In this document: positions 12,614 to 24,700 of the stretch, in pieces
How the letters are laid out: the number at the start of each line of letters is the position of its first letter
How positions within the stretch are numbered: the stretch's first letter is position 1
Origin: Mercurialis annua
Lineage: Eukaryota; Streptophyta; Magnoliopsida; Malpighiales; Euphorbiaceae
Reading direction: 5' to 3'
DNA length: 64,000 nucleotides
Assembly (NCBI RefSeq): GCF_937616625.2
Contig: NC_065576.1
Location: 2,482,501 to 2,546,500 of the forward strand
Notes under the pieces: generated by a model
Told to the model about the DNA's origin: nothing
The model's input: only the letters and a program-made list of their open reading frames with translations
Database searches by the model: none
Made by a program: the position numbers and the translations under genes

Positions 12614-12876
12614 CTCCCTCCGTCCCACTTAAGAAGGGACATATCCCTTTTACACATATATTAAGAAAATAATAATTACACTTGATTTTTCTTATTTTAC
12701 CCCTATTAATTATTGTCTTGTAGTTTGTGTGTAGAGTATTAGCTTTAATTAAAGAAAGAGAAAATGAGGGTATAAAAGAAAATTCCTTGTAAAATGGCAC
12801 AAAAACCATGATTTGGCCTTTTTATGTGGGACAAAAAAAATTGAGATATGTCCCTTCTTAAACGGGACGGAGGGAG
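12614..12876. mobile_element. Stowaway MITE, 263 bp
   Basis: CTCCCTCCGTCCC terminal inverted repeats extend about 32 bp inward (both arms continue TTAAGAAGGGACATATC) and are flanked by TA on each side, the Tc1/mariner target duplication. Non-coding interior. Confidence 0.9.
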
Positions 12877-13210
12877 TATTTTCAACAAACTCTTTTAAAA
12901 AATCTCTTTTATTTAAAGTGTTTAGCAATAAATCAAGTCCAATCCAATTTTTATTACTAATTTAGAGAAGAGAGTATATTTGTTAGGTGAAGAGTCTAAG
13001 TCTCTATTTCATATTTTATCAATGATACTTGTATTTCATAAAATTAATTTATTATTTATTTTTGAGAGTAAATTCTTTTAGTTTTTAATATGAAGAGATG
13101 AAATTAAAATAAAAAAAGTAATCAACATTACTTATTATTTATAGAAAAGATCAAAATAAATTGTTTTAAATTGAAGAATGTATGAGATTCAAACTAAAGT
13201 TTTTTTTATC

Positions 13211-13216
<6 letters not shown>

Positions 13217-13251
<35 letters not shown>
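13217..13251. repeat. (AT)n microsatellite
   Basis: A run of about 17 uninterrupted TA dinucleotides in AT-rich intergenic DNA. Confidence 0.9.
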
Positions 13252-13253
<2 letters not shown>

Positions 13254-13772
13254 GATTTTAATTTAACAAAAAATTATATTTATTATATAAAAATACCATT
13301 AGAGATATATTATTAATTATAACTAAATAATTGATTGAATATCTTAAAAATTAAAACAACAAAATTATCTTGTTCAAAATATAATCTGTGCAGTTCATTT
13401 TGTTGGATAAATATTGCCCATTAATTTCTTGGTGTGTACTCAAACCTATACTTTACACTTTCGGTAAATCGTAAGACCTATATTTTTCGACGGCAAATTA
13501 GTTAGGATCCTAATTTGGCTAGTAATAATTTGATACCTTTTCCGTGATTGGATACTAATTTGGTACTATATAAAAAGGTAATTAAGTGAATCACTGCTTT
13601 ATTTCTTACGCATATTTCTTTTTCACTTTTCAAATTGGCTTCTTTTGGCATCTAATATATTGTCTGGCCACACCCCAACATTCATTGTTTGACCTAATTA
13701 TTGACCTTCTTAATTTTACTTAAAGACATTAACAGTTTGATTAGTTAAGGTGGGAATTTATCAAAAAAAATT

Positions 13773-14775
13773 GAACAAAGGATCAATTAACCACCTCAAC
13801 TTGGCACGAAATATCAAATAGACCCAAAGTCGTTAAAAGACGTCAAAAAAAAAATAATAGTTGCGAAACTCAGTCAAAAACCTCCTTTTGACACAAAAAA
13901 AGAGTGGAATTACTAATTTGACCTAATTAACCTCAATTAAACTTAATTAATCTTCATAAAAAATTTAATTAATCATAAATAATTAAAATTCTAATTAATA
14001 AAAAAGCCAGGCGGTCCTCGATGAGGCCGAGAAGCTTCTTGAGTGGTGTGGAGTTGGCGCCGGCGGTCCTCGATGAAAGTGAAAATGGGAAGGTTCTGGT
14101 CTTCTATTTAGTTGAAAATGGGAGCAACTCTCTCACTTCTTTCGTCGACCGTGACCCTTTCCATAAATCGCTTCTCTCGCACTTCGATCTAGCCGAAAAC
14201 CGCCTCCTTTCTTTGAATATTTGCCGCTACTGATTTGAAAGGACGACTGCAAAAGACTGAAGAAGAGGACAGAGATGGAGGATGACGATAAATCTATTAG
14301 TGTTGTGTCATAAAACGACAGAGGTGGTGAGATTATGGGTGGCAGTGGTGGTGATATTATGGGCGGCGGCGGCGGAGAAGGAAGATGAAGAGCCCTTTTT
14401 GTTTCTGAAATTAAAATAGGGTTTTAATATAATAAGAATGATGAAGTGTAAAAAATAATATCTAATAGATGCAAAATAAATCTCTAGATTTTTAAATAAA
14501 ATTTTATTAGATAAATGAACTTTAAAATTGTTAAAGTCAAAATTATTTTGGAAAAGTTTTGATGTTAATTTTGAAGATGAAATAAATATTAAGAAGTATT
14601 TTAAATTTTTTCCACTTTACAATGGAGAGTGTGTTTCACTCGCTAGGGTAAGAATGGGGGAGGGTGAATTCGATCCGATTTGCCATAGTAATGGATTGAA
14701 TTGATTCGATTTGACGATCTTGGGCCTATTTGATATTTTATACCAAGTTGAGGGGGGTTAATTGATTCTTTGTTT
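13773..14775. mobile_element. MULE-like element with GC-rich insert (Pack-MULE candidate)
   Basis: The ends are inverted repeats: the left arm GATCAATTAACC..CCTCAACTTGG continues into an 'aaatatcaaatag' block, and the right arm repeats this in reverse complement (about 55-60 bp, few mismatches). An AAAAAAAATT direct repeat flanks the element, consistent with a 9-10-bp Mutator-type duplication though low in complexity. The core from about 14010 to 14400 is much richer in G+C than its surroundings, with coding-like CTC/CGC/GGC triplets and an open frame at 14021-14233 (70 codons). The neighbouring 'gatggaggatgacgat' and GGCGGCGGCGG stretches also look gene-derived. I do not recognise the source gene. 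Confidence 0.65.
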
Positions 14776-15073
14776 AAAAAAAATTCTATTAATCTTCTGA
14801 CTATTAATACACTCCATCAATGAAGATAAATTTAAATAGTTATGTGTTACCATATAAATGTTTTTATAAAAATAATAAAAAAGATTACTCATCTTTGTTA
14901 AGGTAAAGAAATGTTATCAAACCAATGATATTACATCCAAAAAATTAATGAAGGCATCCACATTACAACCTTCACATTAAAAATGTCATGAAAATAGTAA
15001 TTTTAATCACACGACTAATACATTTAACGGTTTAACTTCATCATTATAGTTCCGAACCACATATTATGTGATA

Positions 15074-15355
15074 CTCCCTCCGTCCCATTTAAAAAGGCAC
15101 ATATCTCATTTTTATTTGTTCCATCTAAGAAGGCCATATCGTGTTTTCTGTGCCAATTTATATTGAATTTTCACTTTTATTCCTTTAGTTATTTCAATAT
15201 GCATTAAATGCAACTCAATTTACAATACATTTATTCTATTATTAGAAGAAACCATACTAATTAATAGGGGTAGGCATGACAAAATAAAATATTGTTTTAT
15301 TTTATTAATATTTGTGCAAAACTCATTTGTCCCTTCTTAAACGGAACGGAGGGAG
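15074..15355. mobile_element. Stowaway MITE, 282 bp
   Basis: CTCCCTCCGTCCC left end and GGGACG-like CGGAACGGAGGGAG right end. TA is present on the left; the right flank reads TC, so the target duplication has mutated. Its interior closely matches the copy at 38107-38388. Confidence 0.85.
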
Positions 15356-15390
15356 TCTATTCTTTTAATATTGAAGTCATCGTCTATAAT

Positions 15391-16013
15391 AAGGGTGAGC
15401 ACGGTTCGGAAGAATCCGGAAATTGACAAATCTATGGAACCATACTAAAAGTCGGGGATATCGAAATATGGATCCCCGGATCCGTACCAATAATCGATTC
15501 GGTTCGGTTCAGAGATTTTATTTCCGGTACGGTTCGGTACGGGGATTTGGTTCTAATGGTTCGGTACGGTTCGGTACGGATATCACTAGAACCACGGATA
15601 TTTTTTTATTTAAAATATGATCTCTACTATATAATATAATATATTATTTTAACTTTTAAAATTAATTAGCTGCTCATTTATTTTTTATATATTTTCAACT
15701 ATCACAAATAAATAATCATCAATAAAATAAAAGGGCACAACATGTATATCATCGTTCGATTTAAGATTAAATTTTTAATTATTTAAATAAGGGTACTTTT
15801 ATCTATTCTCAAGTTTAAACTATACTATTTGGTTAAAATTATGTAATTTGGTCAATAATAAAAAATAATGAACATGTAAACTGTTCATATCAATTTTTTA
15901 AAAAAACTTTTAATAATTATTAAATATTTGACAAAAATCATATAATTTTACAAGTAATTTTAATGTTTAGTAATTCAAATTTAATATGAATACAATAATC
16001 AAATTAAAGGTAG

Positions 16014-16061
<48 letters not shown>

Positions 16062-16253
16062 ATATATATATATATATGTATGTATATATATATATATATA
16101 TATAATTTTGGTTCTTCGTGTATAAGTTCGGAACTTCGCTACAGTTCGGTATGGTTATTTATAGAAGATTCAGAACCGTACCAATAAAATTTTCGGTACG
16201 GTTCGGTTCGGAAAAGGTCAATGGTCAACATATATTTTTCGGTAGCCACCCCT
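15391..16253. mobile_element. GGTTCGGTACGG-rich element with (TA)n interior
   Basis: The ends AAGGGTGAGCAC and GTAGCCACCCCTT are imperfect inverted repeats. Both subterminal zones are full of GGTTCGGTACGG-type units (about 15485-15585 and 16130-16220). The middle is AT-rich and includes the microsatellite at 16018-16105. An open frame at 15423-15620 is made of the subterminal repeats and is not a gene. It belongs to the same broad class as 7997-8296. No clear target duplication. Confidence 0.55.
16018..16105. repeat. (TA)n / TATG microsatellite
   Basis: TA dinucleotides with two interspersed TATGTATG interruptions over about 88 bp, inside the element at 15391-16253. Confidence 0.9.
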
Positions 16254-16494
16254 TTATTTATGTTATTTTAATTTCATAGAATATTATAAATAGCTAATTC
16301 TTTTTCATTTTTTTGATGGATTAAAATTTATTACAAAGCTCAATTCAATTATCAAGCGAAGATAGGTTGAAGATCTTTCATTAACAAAATGGATTCATTT
16401 ATGAGTTATACTAGTTTTATTTATTTTTCTATTATTTGTCTTTTCTATGAATGTTTTATTTTGTCTTTTTTTTATGAAAGGTTTGTTGTCCTTT

Positions 16495-16802
16495 CTATGT
16501 GAAAAGTTTGCTGTCTCTTTTTTAGAAGGAGTTATGATCAAGTGTTGATTGAATCAGATGCTGTGAATTTGCGGGTGATTGGAGAAGTTTGAACGAAGAG
16601 TAATTGAAAATTGCACTTAATTCGCGAAACAATTAGTAATTTATTTTTATTTTCGTAAATAAGATCTGCGAATCAGGCAGCATGTTGTCTGTTTTATGTC
16701 AAGTTATGATCAGGTTTAGTTTTCAAATTATCCCGAATTTTCTTACAAATGTAACTGTTTCATATTCAATTTATTGAGATTCGATGAATTAAAAAAAAAA
16801 AA
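16495..16802 (+). pseudogene. 5'-truncated LINE relic with RNase H-like domain and poly(A) (relic B)
   Basis: In one reading frame, VLIESDAV (about 16542-16565) is followed by RSANQAA (about 16662-16682), the two conserved parts of the RVT_3/RNase H-like domain of plant LINEs, with stops between them. About 110 bp later the sequence ends in a run of 12 A (16791-16802), as expected for a retroposed 3' end. The left boundary is a guess. Confidence 0.55.
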
Positions 16803-18914
16803 GTAGGGTATTTTATAAATAATTTCTATATGTATATAAGTTTTTTCTTAGATTATGGATTCAATTATATGGTGTGGGCAAAGACTCTCTTCCATGAGGT
16901 GGAAGTCTTAGAAATCTCCACACTCACAATTTAAAGAATTCTCCACTAATAATATAGTCTCGTTATAGATCTAACTACTAAAAACCGAGACTCTATTAAT
17001 CGATTACCAATTTTGCCACCAAAAAAGAATCATGGGCTCAACTAGTTAAAATGTTAAAAGGTCAAGAAACGCACGATATGTAGAATATGAATTGACCAAT
17101 TGATCAACGAACGCGTTTGTCTTCATTTTATATACTTTTTACTTTGACAATTAGATAATATAATTCAAATAATATGCTTTTCAGTGGACAATACCATTAG
17201 GAAAAAGAGTATAAATACAGAATGTTGTCGGTGACTTTTATACTAAAATAAAAAGTTGATATACATTATTGGACTACTAGATAATTGATTCTTAATGTAT
17301 TTAACCTATCACCTCATTTCATTCAGTGATAAATTTCTATTTAATTTATTATACGGACAATTTTTTGATAAATAACACACACAAGACCGTCGATTTTACT
17401 TACTTTGGTACGAAAACTTGCCCTTTTATGCATAATCTAGCTTAAAAAATTTAGGGTTAATTATATATAAAATCACCATCTATATATGAATTCTAAAAAA
17501 TAACACGACCTTTAACACGTGTCAATTTAGGGCATCACTTTTTATTTTTTTCGAAAATAACATGGACATGTTTTTAGATAAAATTTCGCTGACGTGGACA
17601 CCCGATTGGAGTGCCACGTGTCAGCAAAAACGCCACTAAAAATGTGCCTATGTTGTTTTTGAGAAGAAATAAAAGGTGGTGCGCTGAATTGCCACGTTTT
17701 AAAGGTCGCGTTATTTTTGCAATTTCATGTAAAGGTCGTGATTTTATACATGATCTAACTTAAAAAGTTTATGATGAAATAAAATTATAGATACATAATA
17801 AATTTTAGAAAAAAATAAAATCAATTATTATGTGAATATATAAATAGAATTTAATTGTCACGTGGTAAATAGTAAAAGTTGATTGCTACTCCTTAAATAA
17901 ATTTTAAAAAATAGTCGTGCACTTTATAAATTGAAAGAATTTTGCACAATATTTGATGAGGAAAAAAGTTTGAGTTTCATGTTTGAGGTTGAAAAGTTAA
18001 AATTTGTCATTTTTAATATTTTGAAATTTGATTATTTTAAAAAAAAAAGCTTTTTAAATTCATAGATTGCATATTTAATTCAAAAAAAAATTCATAAATT
18101 TTAAAAATCGGTGATCCAAACAGGTTAATGTTAGCACATCTCCACATGCTCCTTCCGGTTCATAATATTTATCGCATTTGATTTTGACATAAGAGCTAAG
18201 AAAAAAATTAATATGTCTTAATTTGTAAACACTTTTATTAAATTAATTTTACATTAAAATTTATTTATATTTATAACTACTATTTTTATTTGTTTATTAT
18301 ATTTTTTAATAAATTAATAGATGATAAATATGAAAGAATAGCAATTCATATTTTTTTGATATTTTAAAGTGATAAATATTAGTATAAATTAATTTTTTAA
18401 ATGCGATAAAATTTGTAAAATATAGGGAATATCAATTTTGTATTTGCAAATGAAAAGAAAAATTCCTTCTTATTGGATCTCATGCCATGTGTTGTCTATA
18501 TAAGTAGTGGCGACGGTGTACACAAAGTTCAATGAGAAATCTAAGGCGCCGGACTAGCCAATTAAATACCTTTGCCGGTACCATGTTACACTTAGATCTC
18601 TTTCTGCAGGCTGCAGCTTTACTTATATAGGTCAACACTTTGGGATTAATGATTACTGCTACCATCCTAATTAATTACTGAGTAGTGCTATATAACCCTC
18701 CTTTTTAACCCACATTTTTTAATCCACCTGATATGGCAACAAACTAGTGGATGTCTCAAAATTTGTTTTTTGAGATATACACTTTTGGAGGGGAATTGGA
18801 CGAATTAAATGCTGCCACGTAAGGAGGGACAATGAAGGAGGTACAAAATGGTGGGTTAAATATCATTTTCCTTAATTACTACTTCACCCCAATATCACAC
18901 TTTTTTTATTTACG
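16803..18914. other. Gene-free stretch with decayed MITEs
   Basis: Contains the MULE-like element at 17454-17761, a Stowaway-like decayed stretch (about 18140-18430, starting CTCCTTCCGGTTC) and a weak inverted-repeat pair at about 18700-18872 (TTTAACCCACC type). A minus-strand 61-codon frame at 18480-18665 has a local GC increase but no recognisable domain. Confidence 0.45.
17454..17761. mobile_element. MULE-like MITE, ~308 bp
   Basis: The arms share GTATAAAATCAC, a CGACCTTTA block and ACGTGKCAATT as inverted repeats about 95 bp long. The flanks AAAAAATTTA and AAAAAGTTTA form a near-perfect 9-10-bp duplication. No coding content. Confidence 0.65.
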
Positions 18915-19099
18915 AACGTTTATCTCTTATATTGGTTGTGCCATGTAGTAATATTTATAACAAGTCAATGATCATTTGCGATAGGAATATTTTTGATTGT
19001 TATTAATTTTTTGATTATTTATTTTATCACATGGCTAACGCACAATTAACTTGTTACATGAATGACATGACGCAACGGTTCTGTCGATAATTTTTCCTT
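18914..19099. mobile_element. Diverged relative of the 9483-9664 MITE, inverted
   Basis: The right part (CACATGGCTAACGCACAATT then GACATGACGCAACGGTT and ATAATTTTTCC) is the reverse complement of the left end of the nested MITE at 9483-9664. The left part (GTTTATCTCTTATATTGG..) matches the other end weakly. Target duplication not resolved. Confidence 0.6.
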
Positions 19100-20020
19100 A
19101 TATATTCATTAAAGTTATAGACAACAATTTACATTTTTTTATTCTGTTTAGAACGTAGTTCCTCTTTCTATAAAAATAGAAAAAAAAATCATGTTTATAA
19201 AAAAATGTAATTACATTTAATATTAATTTTAAAGAGTATTATATCAATAATTTGATAAATTAACCATATAAAAGCAAGAAAAAAATGTTGGTGATCTCCT
19301 GTGGTCCAATATAGCAATCGGCCTTTTTTTTTTATTGTAAAAATATTCTATTAAATCAGCAATCGGCCTTTTAATTTCATGTCATGTGGCTTTCAAAGAT
19401 ATAGCTAAATATTCCTATTTTCGATTGCCAATTTTAACCCAAGATATTATAAATGTTCAGTGTGACCACTTGAAAGAAAAGAGCTATAGTTCTCCAAAGT
19501 TTTCCGCACATATTAAATCCTTATATAAAATCAAGTGCTCCCTTAAAGTTTTTATTTCATGTCGGTTCGATCACAAAACTTCCCCATACCTGTAACCTTT
19601 AATAATATTAAAAAGTATATAATCAAAATGATTTTTTTTATTTTTTAGTTAAAGTTGGTTATAATTGATCAATTACTGACTGGCATACAAGGATTAGAAA
19701 ATATGACCCCTAGGAAGATAAAAATTAACACAAAAATAAATATGATGCATATCAACATTTTATACATGTGAATATAATTACTTCGGTCCAGTTAAAAAAA
19801 TAAAATATAAATTACATTCAAAACTCAAAGTCAAGTTATATTATGTTAGAATTTTTATTTTGGCTTATTCGATTTGATTTGATTTTAACCTAATAGTGAA
19901 CAACCTAGTTAAAACAAGTTATATTTGTGTATAATTCATTGATTTATGTAGAATTTCATAGAATCAAATTGGGCTAAATTTTCTTAAGGAAGAAATTGCA
20001 GTATGTGGCCTTTGTTTTAG

Positions 20021-20707
20021 GGTTTTGCTATTCGCCGCCCCTTTTTACTTAGCACCGCACAGGCGAAAGACATTTTTACCCCTTTAGCAAAATTTCAAAA
20101 AAAAAAAGTTCTCTCAACTCATTCGAACACACTCGAACAACTACGTAAAAAGTCGAGTAAAATGACGGATAACGAGTATAATTCGTCGGGAAACGAGTAC
20201 CGACAGTCGGAAACAATATGTTCCGGCTTTTTCGAGATAAAAAATAATTTTTAACTTTTTTTTTCTGTTTTTCCGGCGTCCCCTCCTCTGGAGAGGACGT
20301 GGATTTCCCACGTCGTCTCCTGAAAAGGGGACGAACGACGTCCTCTCTTCAGGAGAGGACGTGGAAAATCCACGTCCTCTCCAGAGGAGGGGACGCCGCT
20401 TTCCGGCGTCCACTCCTCTGGAGGGGACGTGAAATGTAAACGTCCCTCCTTAAAAAAATTTAAAAAAATTATTTATTTCGAGTTTTTTTTAAAAAAATAT
20501 ATTTATCGGGGGTTGTTTCCGAACGTCGATACTCGTTATCCGATGAATTGTACTCGTTGTTCGTCATTTTAATCGATTTTTTACGTATTTGTTCGAATGT
20601 ATTCGAATGAGTTGAGAGAACTTTTTTTTCAAAATTTTGCTAAAAGGGCAGAAATGTCTTTTGCCTGTGCGGTGGTAAGTAAAACCGGGCGGTGTTTAGC
20701 AATCCAG
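20021..20707. mobile_element. MULE-like element with ~240-bp TIRs and GC-rich palindromic core
   Basis: The arms begin GGTTTTGCTA and end TAGCAATCC and match as inverted repeats for roughly 240 bp, including ACCGCACAGGCRAAAGACAT, GTTCTCTCAACTCATTCGAA and ACGAGTAYAATTCRTCGG. Flanks TTGTTTTAG and TTGTTTTAT (8 of 9 identical) suggest a Mutator-type duplication. The core (20270-20440) is made of inverted and direct copies of CCTCTCC/GGAGAGGACGTGG. The 90-codon minus frame over it is a by-product of those repeats. Confidence 0.75.
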
Positions 20708-21750
20708 TTGTTTTATAGTAATGAGCTGGGCTTTTTCAAAATTTCTGGCCTTTGAAAAAGTATTTGTCAACTTCTTTTTCTTGGAAACAAACATTGAATT
20801 TTCTTTTATCAATACTCGTTATAAATAAAATCTGCGGTTTTATAATTGAGATTCGTTCAAGACACTTCATGAAATTGAAAAAAAAAATCCAATAGATATA
20901 TAGGCATTCAAAACATATATACAAATCATATTATATAAATAATTTTCTGCTTTAGTCGTCACTCAATTGCGTATACAGAACAATTGTATACAACATATTA
21001 ATTAATAGCGATTGATACATCTATATAATTGACTTCTAAAAGATGTAATTGCTTAGATAGAGTAACCTAATTAACCACTGGAAAATAATCTGTAATAGGG
21101 TAAAATTAAGATTATTAGTTTAATACAATCTGCAAGTATTACAAATACAAGTTCACAGTCCATCTAAATCAGCTTTTGGTGGCATCAACATAGTAGTCTC
21201 TGTAGTCTTCTCCATGTCTCATTTTTCTCTCACAGAAGTGTCTATAGTATATATACTGCAATATGATCTATAACCAGATTTATTAAGGCTTCCAACATTT
21301 AACCATGTCAAAAAATTAATATTTAGTGTACATAATCTCTCTCCTTAGATATAAATATTAAAGGTGTTAGGTGCGCAAAAATCAAATCAAATCGAATAAT
21401 TGAATTCCGACAGATTTATTTCGATTTAATTTGATATTATAAAAAACTTTGATTCTCGATTTGATTTGATTTTGAAAATAAAATATTTCAATTAAATTTT
21501 GTACAAACTGAACTGAAAATACCAAACTAATCGAAAATCTAACGAAACGACTAGTTTGGTTTGAAAATTCTCAATCCTTATTCAATCATCATGGCTGCCA
21601 GTTATTGGTTGTTCTCAATTAATCCTGTATCATTTTTTTTTTCTTTTTAATCATCTTATTAGACATTTTGTTTTGAACAGTAATTTTTTCTTTCTCGTTT
21701 TTTTTTTAGTTCCGCCGCTATATATTTATAAATTGAATGGGAATTTTAAG

Positions 21751-24700
21751 CTAAAAGGATACAAAGAAATCAAGGGCCACACAGACTGCAGCATCCAGCA
21801 ACCATGGCATGTTTGGTTTGAGATTATCCCATTTTGTAGTTCTAACCACAATACTGCATTATTAATCATAAATATTGTTAATTCAACTTCTATAATTATA
21901 TGTAATATATCTGATGTAATTTGTGAAAGAGAACACATAGATAATATATATACCTTAGCACATAAGTGAGATTGGCCACCAGTGCAAATATGAACATTAG
22001 AGGATTTAAGCCCTGCATAATGATGAGTTTAATCAAAAATTAAGTTCTTGAAACTTGGAAATTATGTATAGATATTGAATATAAATTATTACCTCTACAT
22101 TGCCTCTTTTGATCTGGTCAAAGAAATATCAAACATTAACTTGGATTAGAAATTATGAACTTTAACAAGTTAGGCACAGTATAGAAAATATAAAATAAAC
22201 TAATATATCCATAATTATGATAAAATTGATAAATATATTGTGCATAAATTGTTTTATCAAATATCAAGTCCAACAATTATGCATTTTATGTCAATTAAAT
22301 CAAATAGTAAAAAAAAAGATGAAGATTTTAATATTGAGAAACTAATATATAGCTTCTGTATCTTAATTAGTTTTACAAAAAAATAATTTATATTTTGGAA
22401 GATAAATCAATATGTTTTTTTTATAAAATGGGATAATAAATTTCTTTATCTTTAAGAGTTTTTCTCTAATGGAAGACTAATTTATCACAGAAAAATAAAA
22501 AAAATTATTTTTTCAATTGACCCTTTATAAATTTTATTTATGTAATTTAGAAAATTACTAGATCAACCTCTCATAATTTGTTGTTCATAGTATAGTATTA
22601 TTTATCATAATTTTGAATATATGAATTTATTGTGACTATAGAAAACAAATGTTATTAAGACTTACATTTAACAAGATTTGAGGAATTCTGCCACCCATAT
22701 AGATAGCTGCCATCATCCATCCTAACCACTGCCCAACAGCACTATGCTCCATTCCACTACCTTCCTGCTTTACATAATACAAATTAAATCATGCTTTAAT
22801 AATTAATTATGAAATTAATTGGCTTGAAGTTGTAATTAATTTTCTGATATATTATTACATACATGTAAAAGTCTTCTACTAGCAACTCCAGTGTAGGCAT
22901 CTCTCAAACCCTTGCTTTGTAGTGGCAAATTCAGTGATGTTACTAGAAATGTTCCATAGCCAGCCTGAAATTTAAAATGTGCCAATCCAACATTACGTAA
23001 TTATACACTAGAGCTGGGGGGAAAAAATTCAGTATTTATTTGGTTGAAAATTCAAAATAATTTTTTTTTGAGAATTTTTTTGTTTGTGATTGTTACAATA
23101 GTTTAGAAGCTAGCTAGAGTGTACCGATCGCGGAATTGGTCTAGGCTGGCTAACAGGTCTAGCAGAAGCAGCCGGTGCAGCCTCGTCGTCCGATGAAGAA
23201 GATTCATTGTGAAGTCCCATAGCCGACGGACCGCTTTTCGCTGCTCTAAGGTAACCTCGAAATGGTGAAGCTCCACTACTCGCCATTGATCTAGCTGAAC
23301 TGCATGCATATATATTGCCAATTCAAAGAATATTAGTTACTCAATTTACAAAATTTAAGTATATATAAATAACTTTGGTACGTATATGAGAAATGTTACA
23401 AAATAAATTGAGAGAGTATAAAAAAATGCATTCATACGTATAAAAATACTCTTTGCCTGATCTGGATGTGGAATTGGGTATAGGAATGCCTGAATCATGC
23501 CCTGATTTTTGTTTAAGTGGTTTCTTCTCATCGTCCACCTAAAACCAATAACAACTTCCATAATACAATCTGAAATTTTCCAGATTAAACATATTTTTCT
23601 ACTAAACTGATCATTTGCCTTGCATATTCTATACTAAATTGTTTGCCGGTTTGGTCCAACATTTAAGCAAATCATGCCAAATATATCAACGATGAAGTAC
23701 ATGCAATTTTCTCCCATAACTAAACAAATCTTACCAACGAGTTGTAATTCAAAGTGTATAAGCGCTGGACACAAAATGTTAAGATCGTGGTTTCATTTTC
23801 TCCCACAAGCGCTCCCCCTCCCCAATTATCAAAATAAAAATAAAATAAACAATCTTATAAAAATCAAATATAATTTGTTCACAATATATTTTTATTATTA
23901 TTATTTATTTTAATATTTGCCATTATTTGTATAATTGATTAAAATAATTAATATAAATTAATTTATGGTGAAATATGTTAATAGATAAATTAGATTTTAT
24001 TTTTACCAATTAAATTTTTGAACAGGCAAATGAATAAACTTTGCGGGTTGCCACGATTCACATAAATACTGGATTAGATTGATAAAGATTTTAGTATAAG
24101 ATATATATGACAAACAGCTTAGAATTTTTATCCTTTTTTTCTATTATTTAAATAACTAATAACACTGACAGAATGTATGCAAAAAAATTGTATATATATG
24201 AAACAGAAAGTACCTCTGGATTGGCTTCAATTTTCTGGCATTTCAACCACCTGTAGACATGATCATAGTATAAACCCTGCAACACTAGCACTATTGTGCT
24301 TGTCGTGTAGAGCTGTAAATGAAAATAAAAAATAAACAACTTTAAAGCAAAATTAAAGCTATTAATTGAAATAATAACAATTCCTATATATTACACATTT
24401 TTAGTTTTAAATGATGTGGACTGAGTTTATGAAAATATTGGACAAATATATAAAGAACATGGAAAGCAATATGAGATTGGTATGGCCTTGATTTGGGACC
24501 ATACCGCACCTTTGTGATAATGATCAACTATACTTTTAATTTATTTTTCCTTAATTTGTTGTTTTCTAAGAAAGTGATAAACATAAATTAATTGCAATAC
24601 AACAAAATTAAACTCCAGCGAGAAAATTATTCACCTTTAAAAGTCAATTTTCCGTCAAAAATGTACTTTTGTGAGGGGCAAATTGAATGTAGTCGAACAA

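Noticed and set aside
15423..15620. 65-codon + frame rich in Arg, Gly and Phe
   Set aside because: It translates GGTTCGGTACGG subterminal repeats of a transposon.
20141..20413. 90-codon minus-strand frame
   Set aside because: It covers the palindromic GGAGAGGACG core of a transposon; no known domain.
23103..23321. 72-codon minus-strand frame
   Set aside because: It overlaps exon 6 of the PQ-loop gene but in a different frame; the spliced frame gives the conserved protein.
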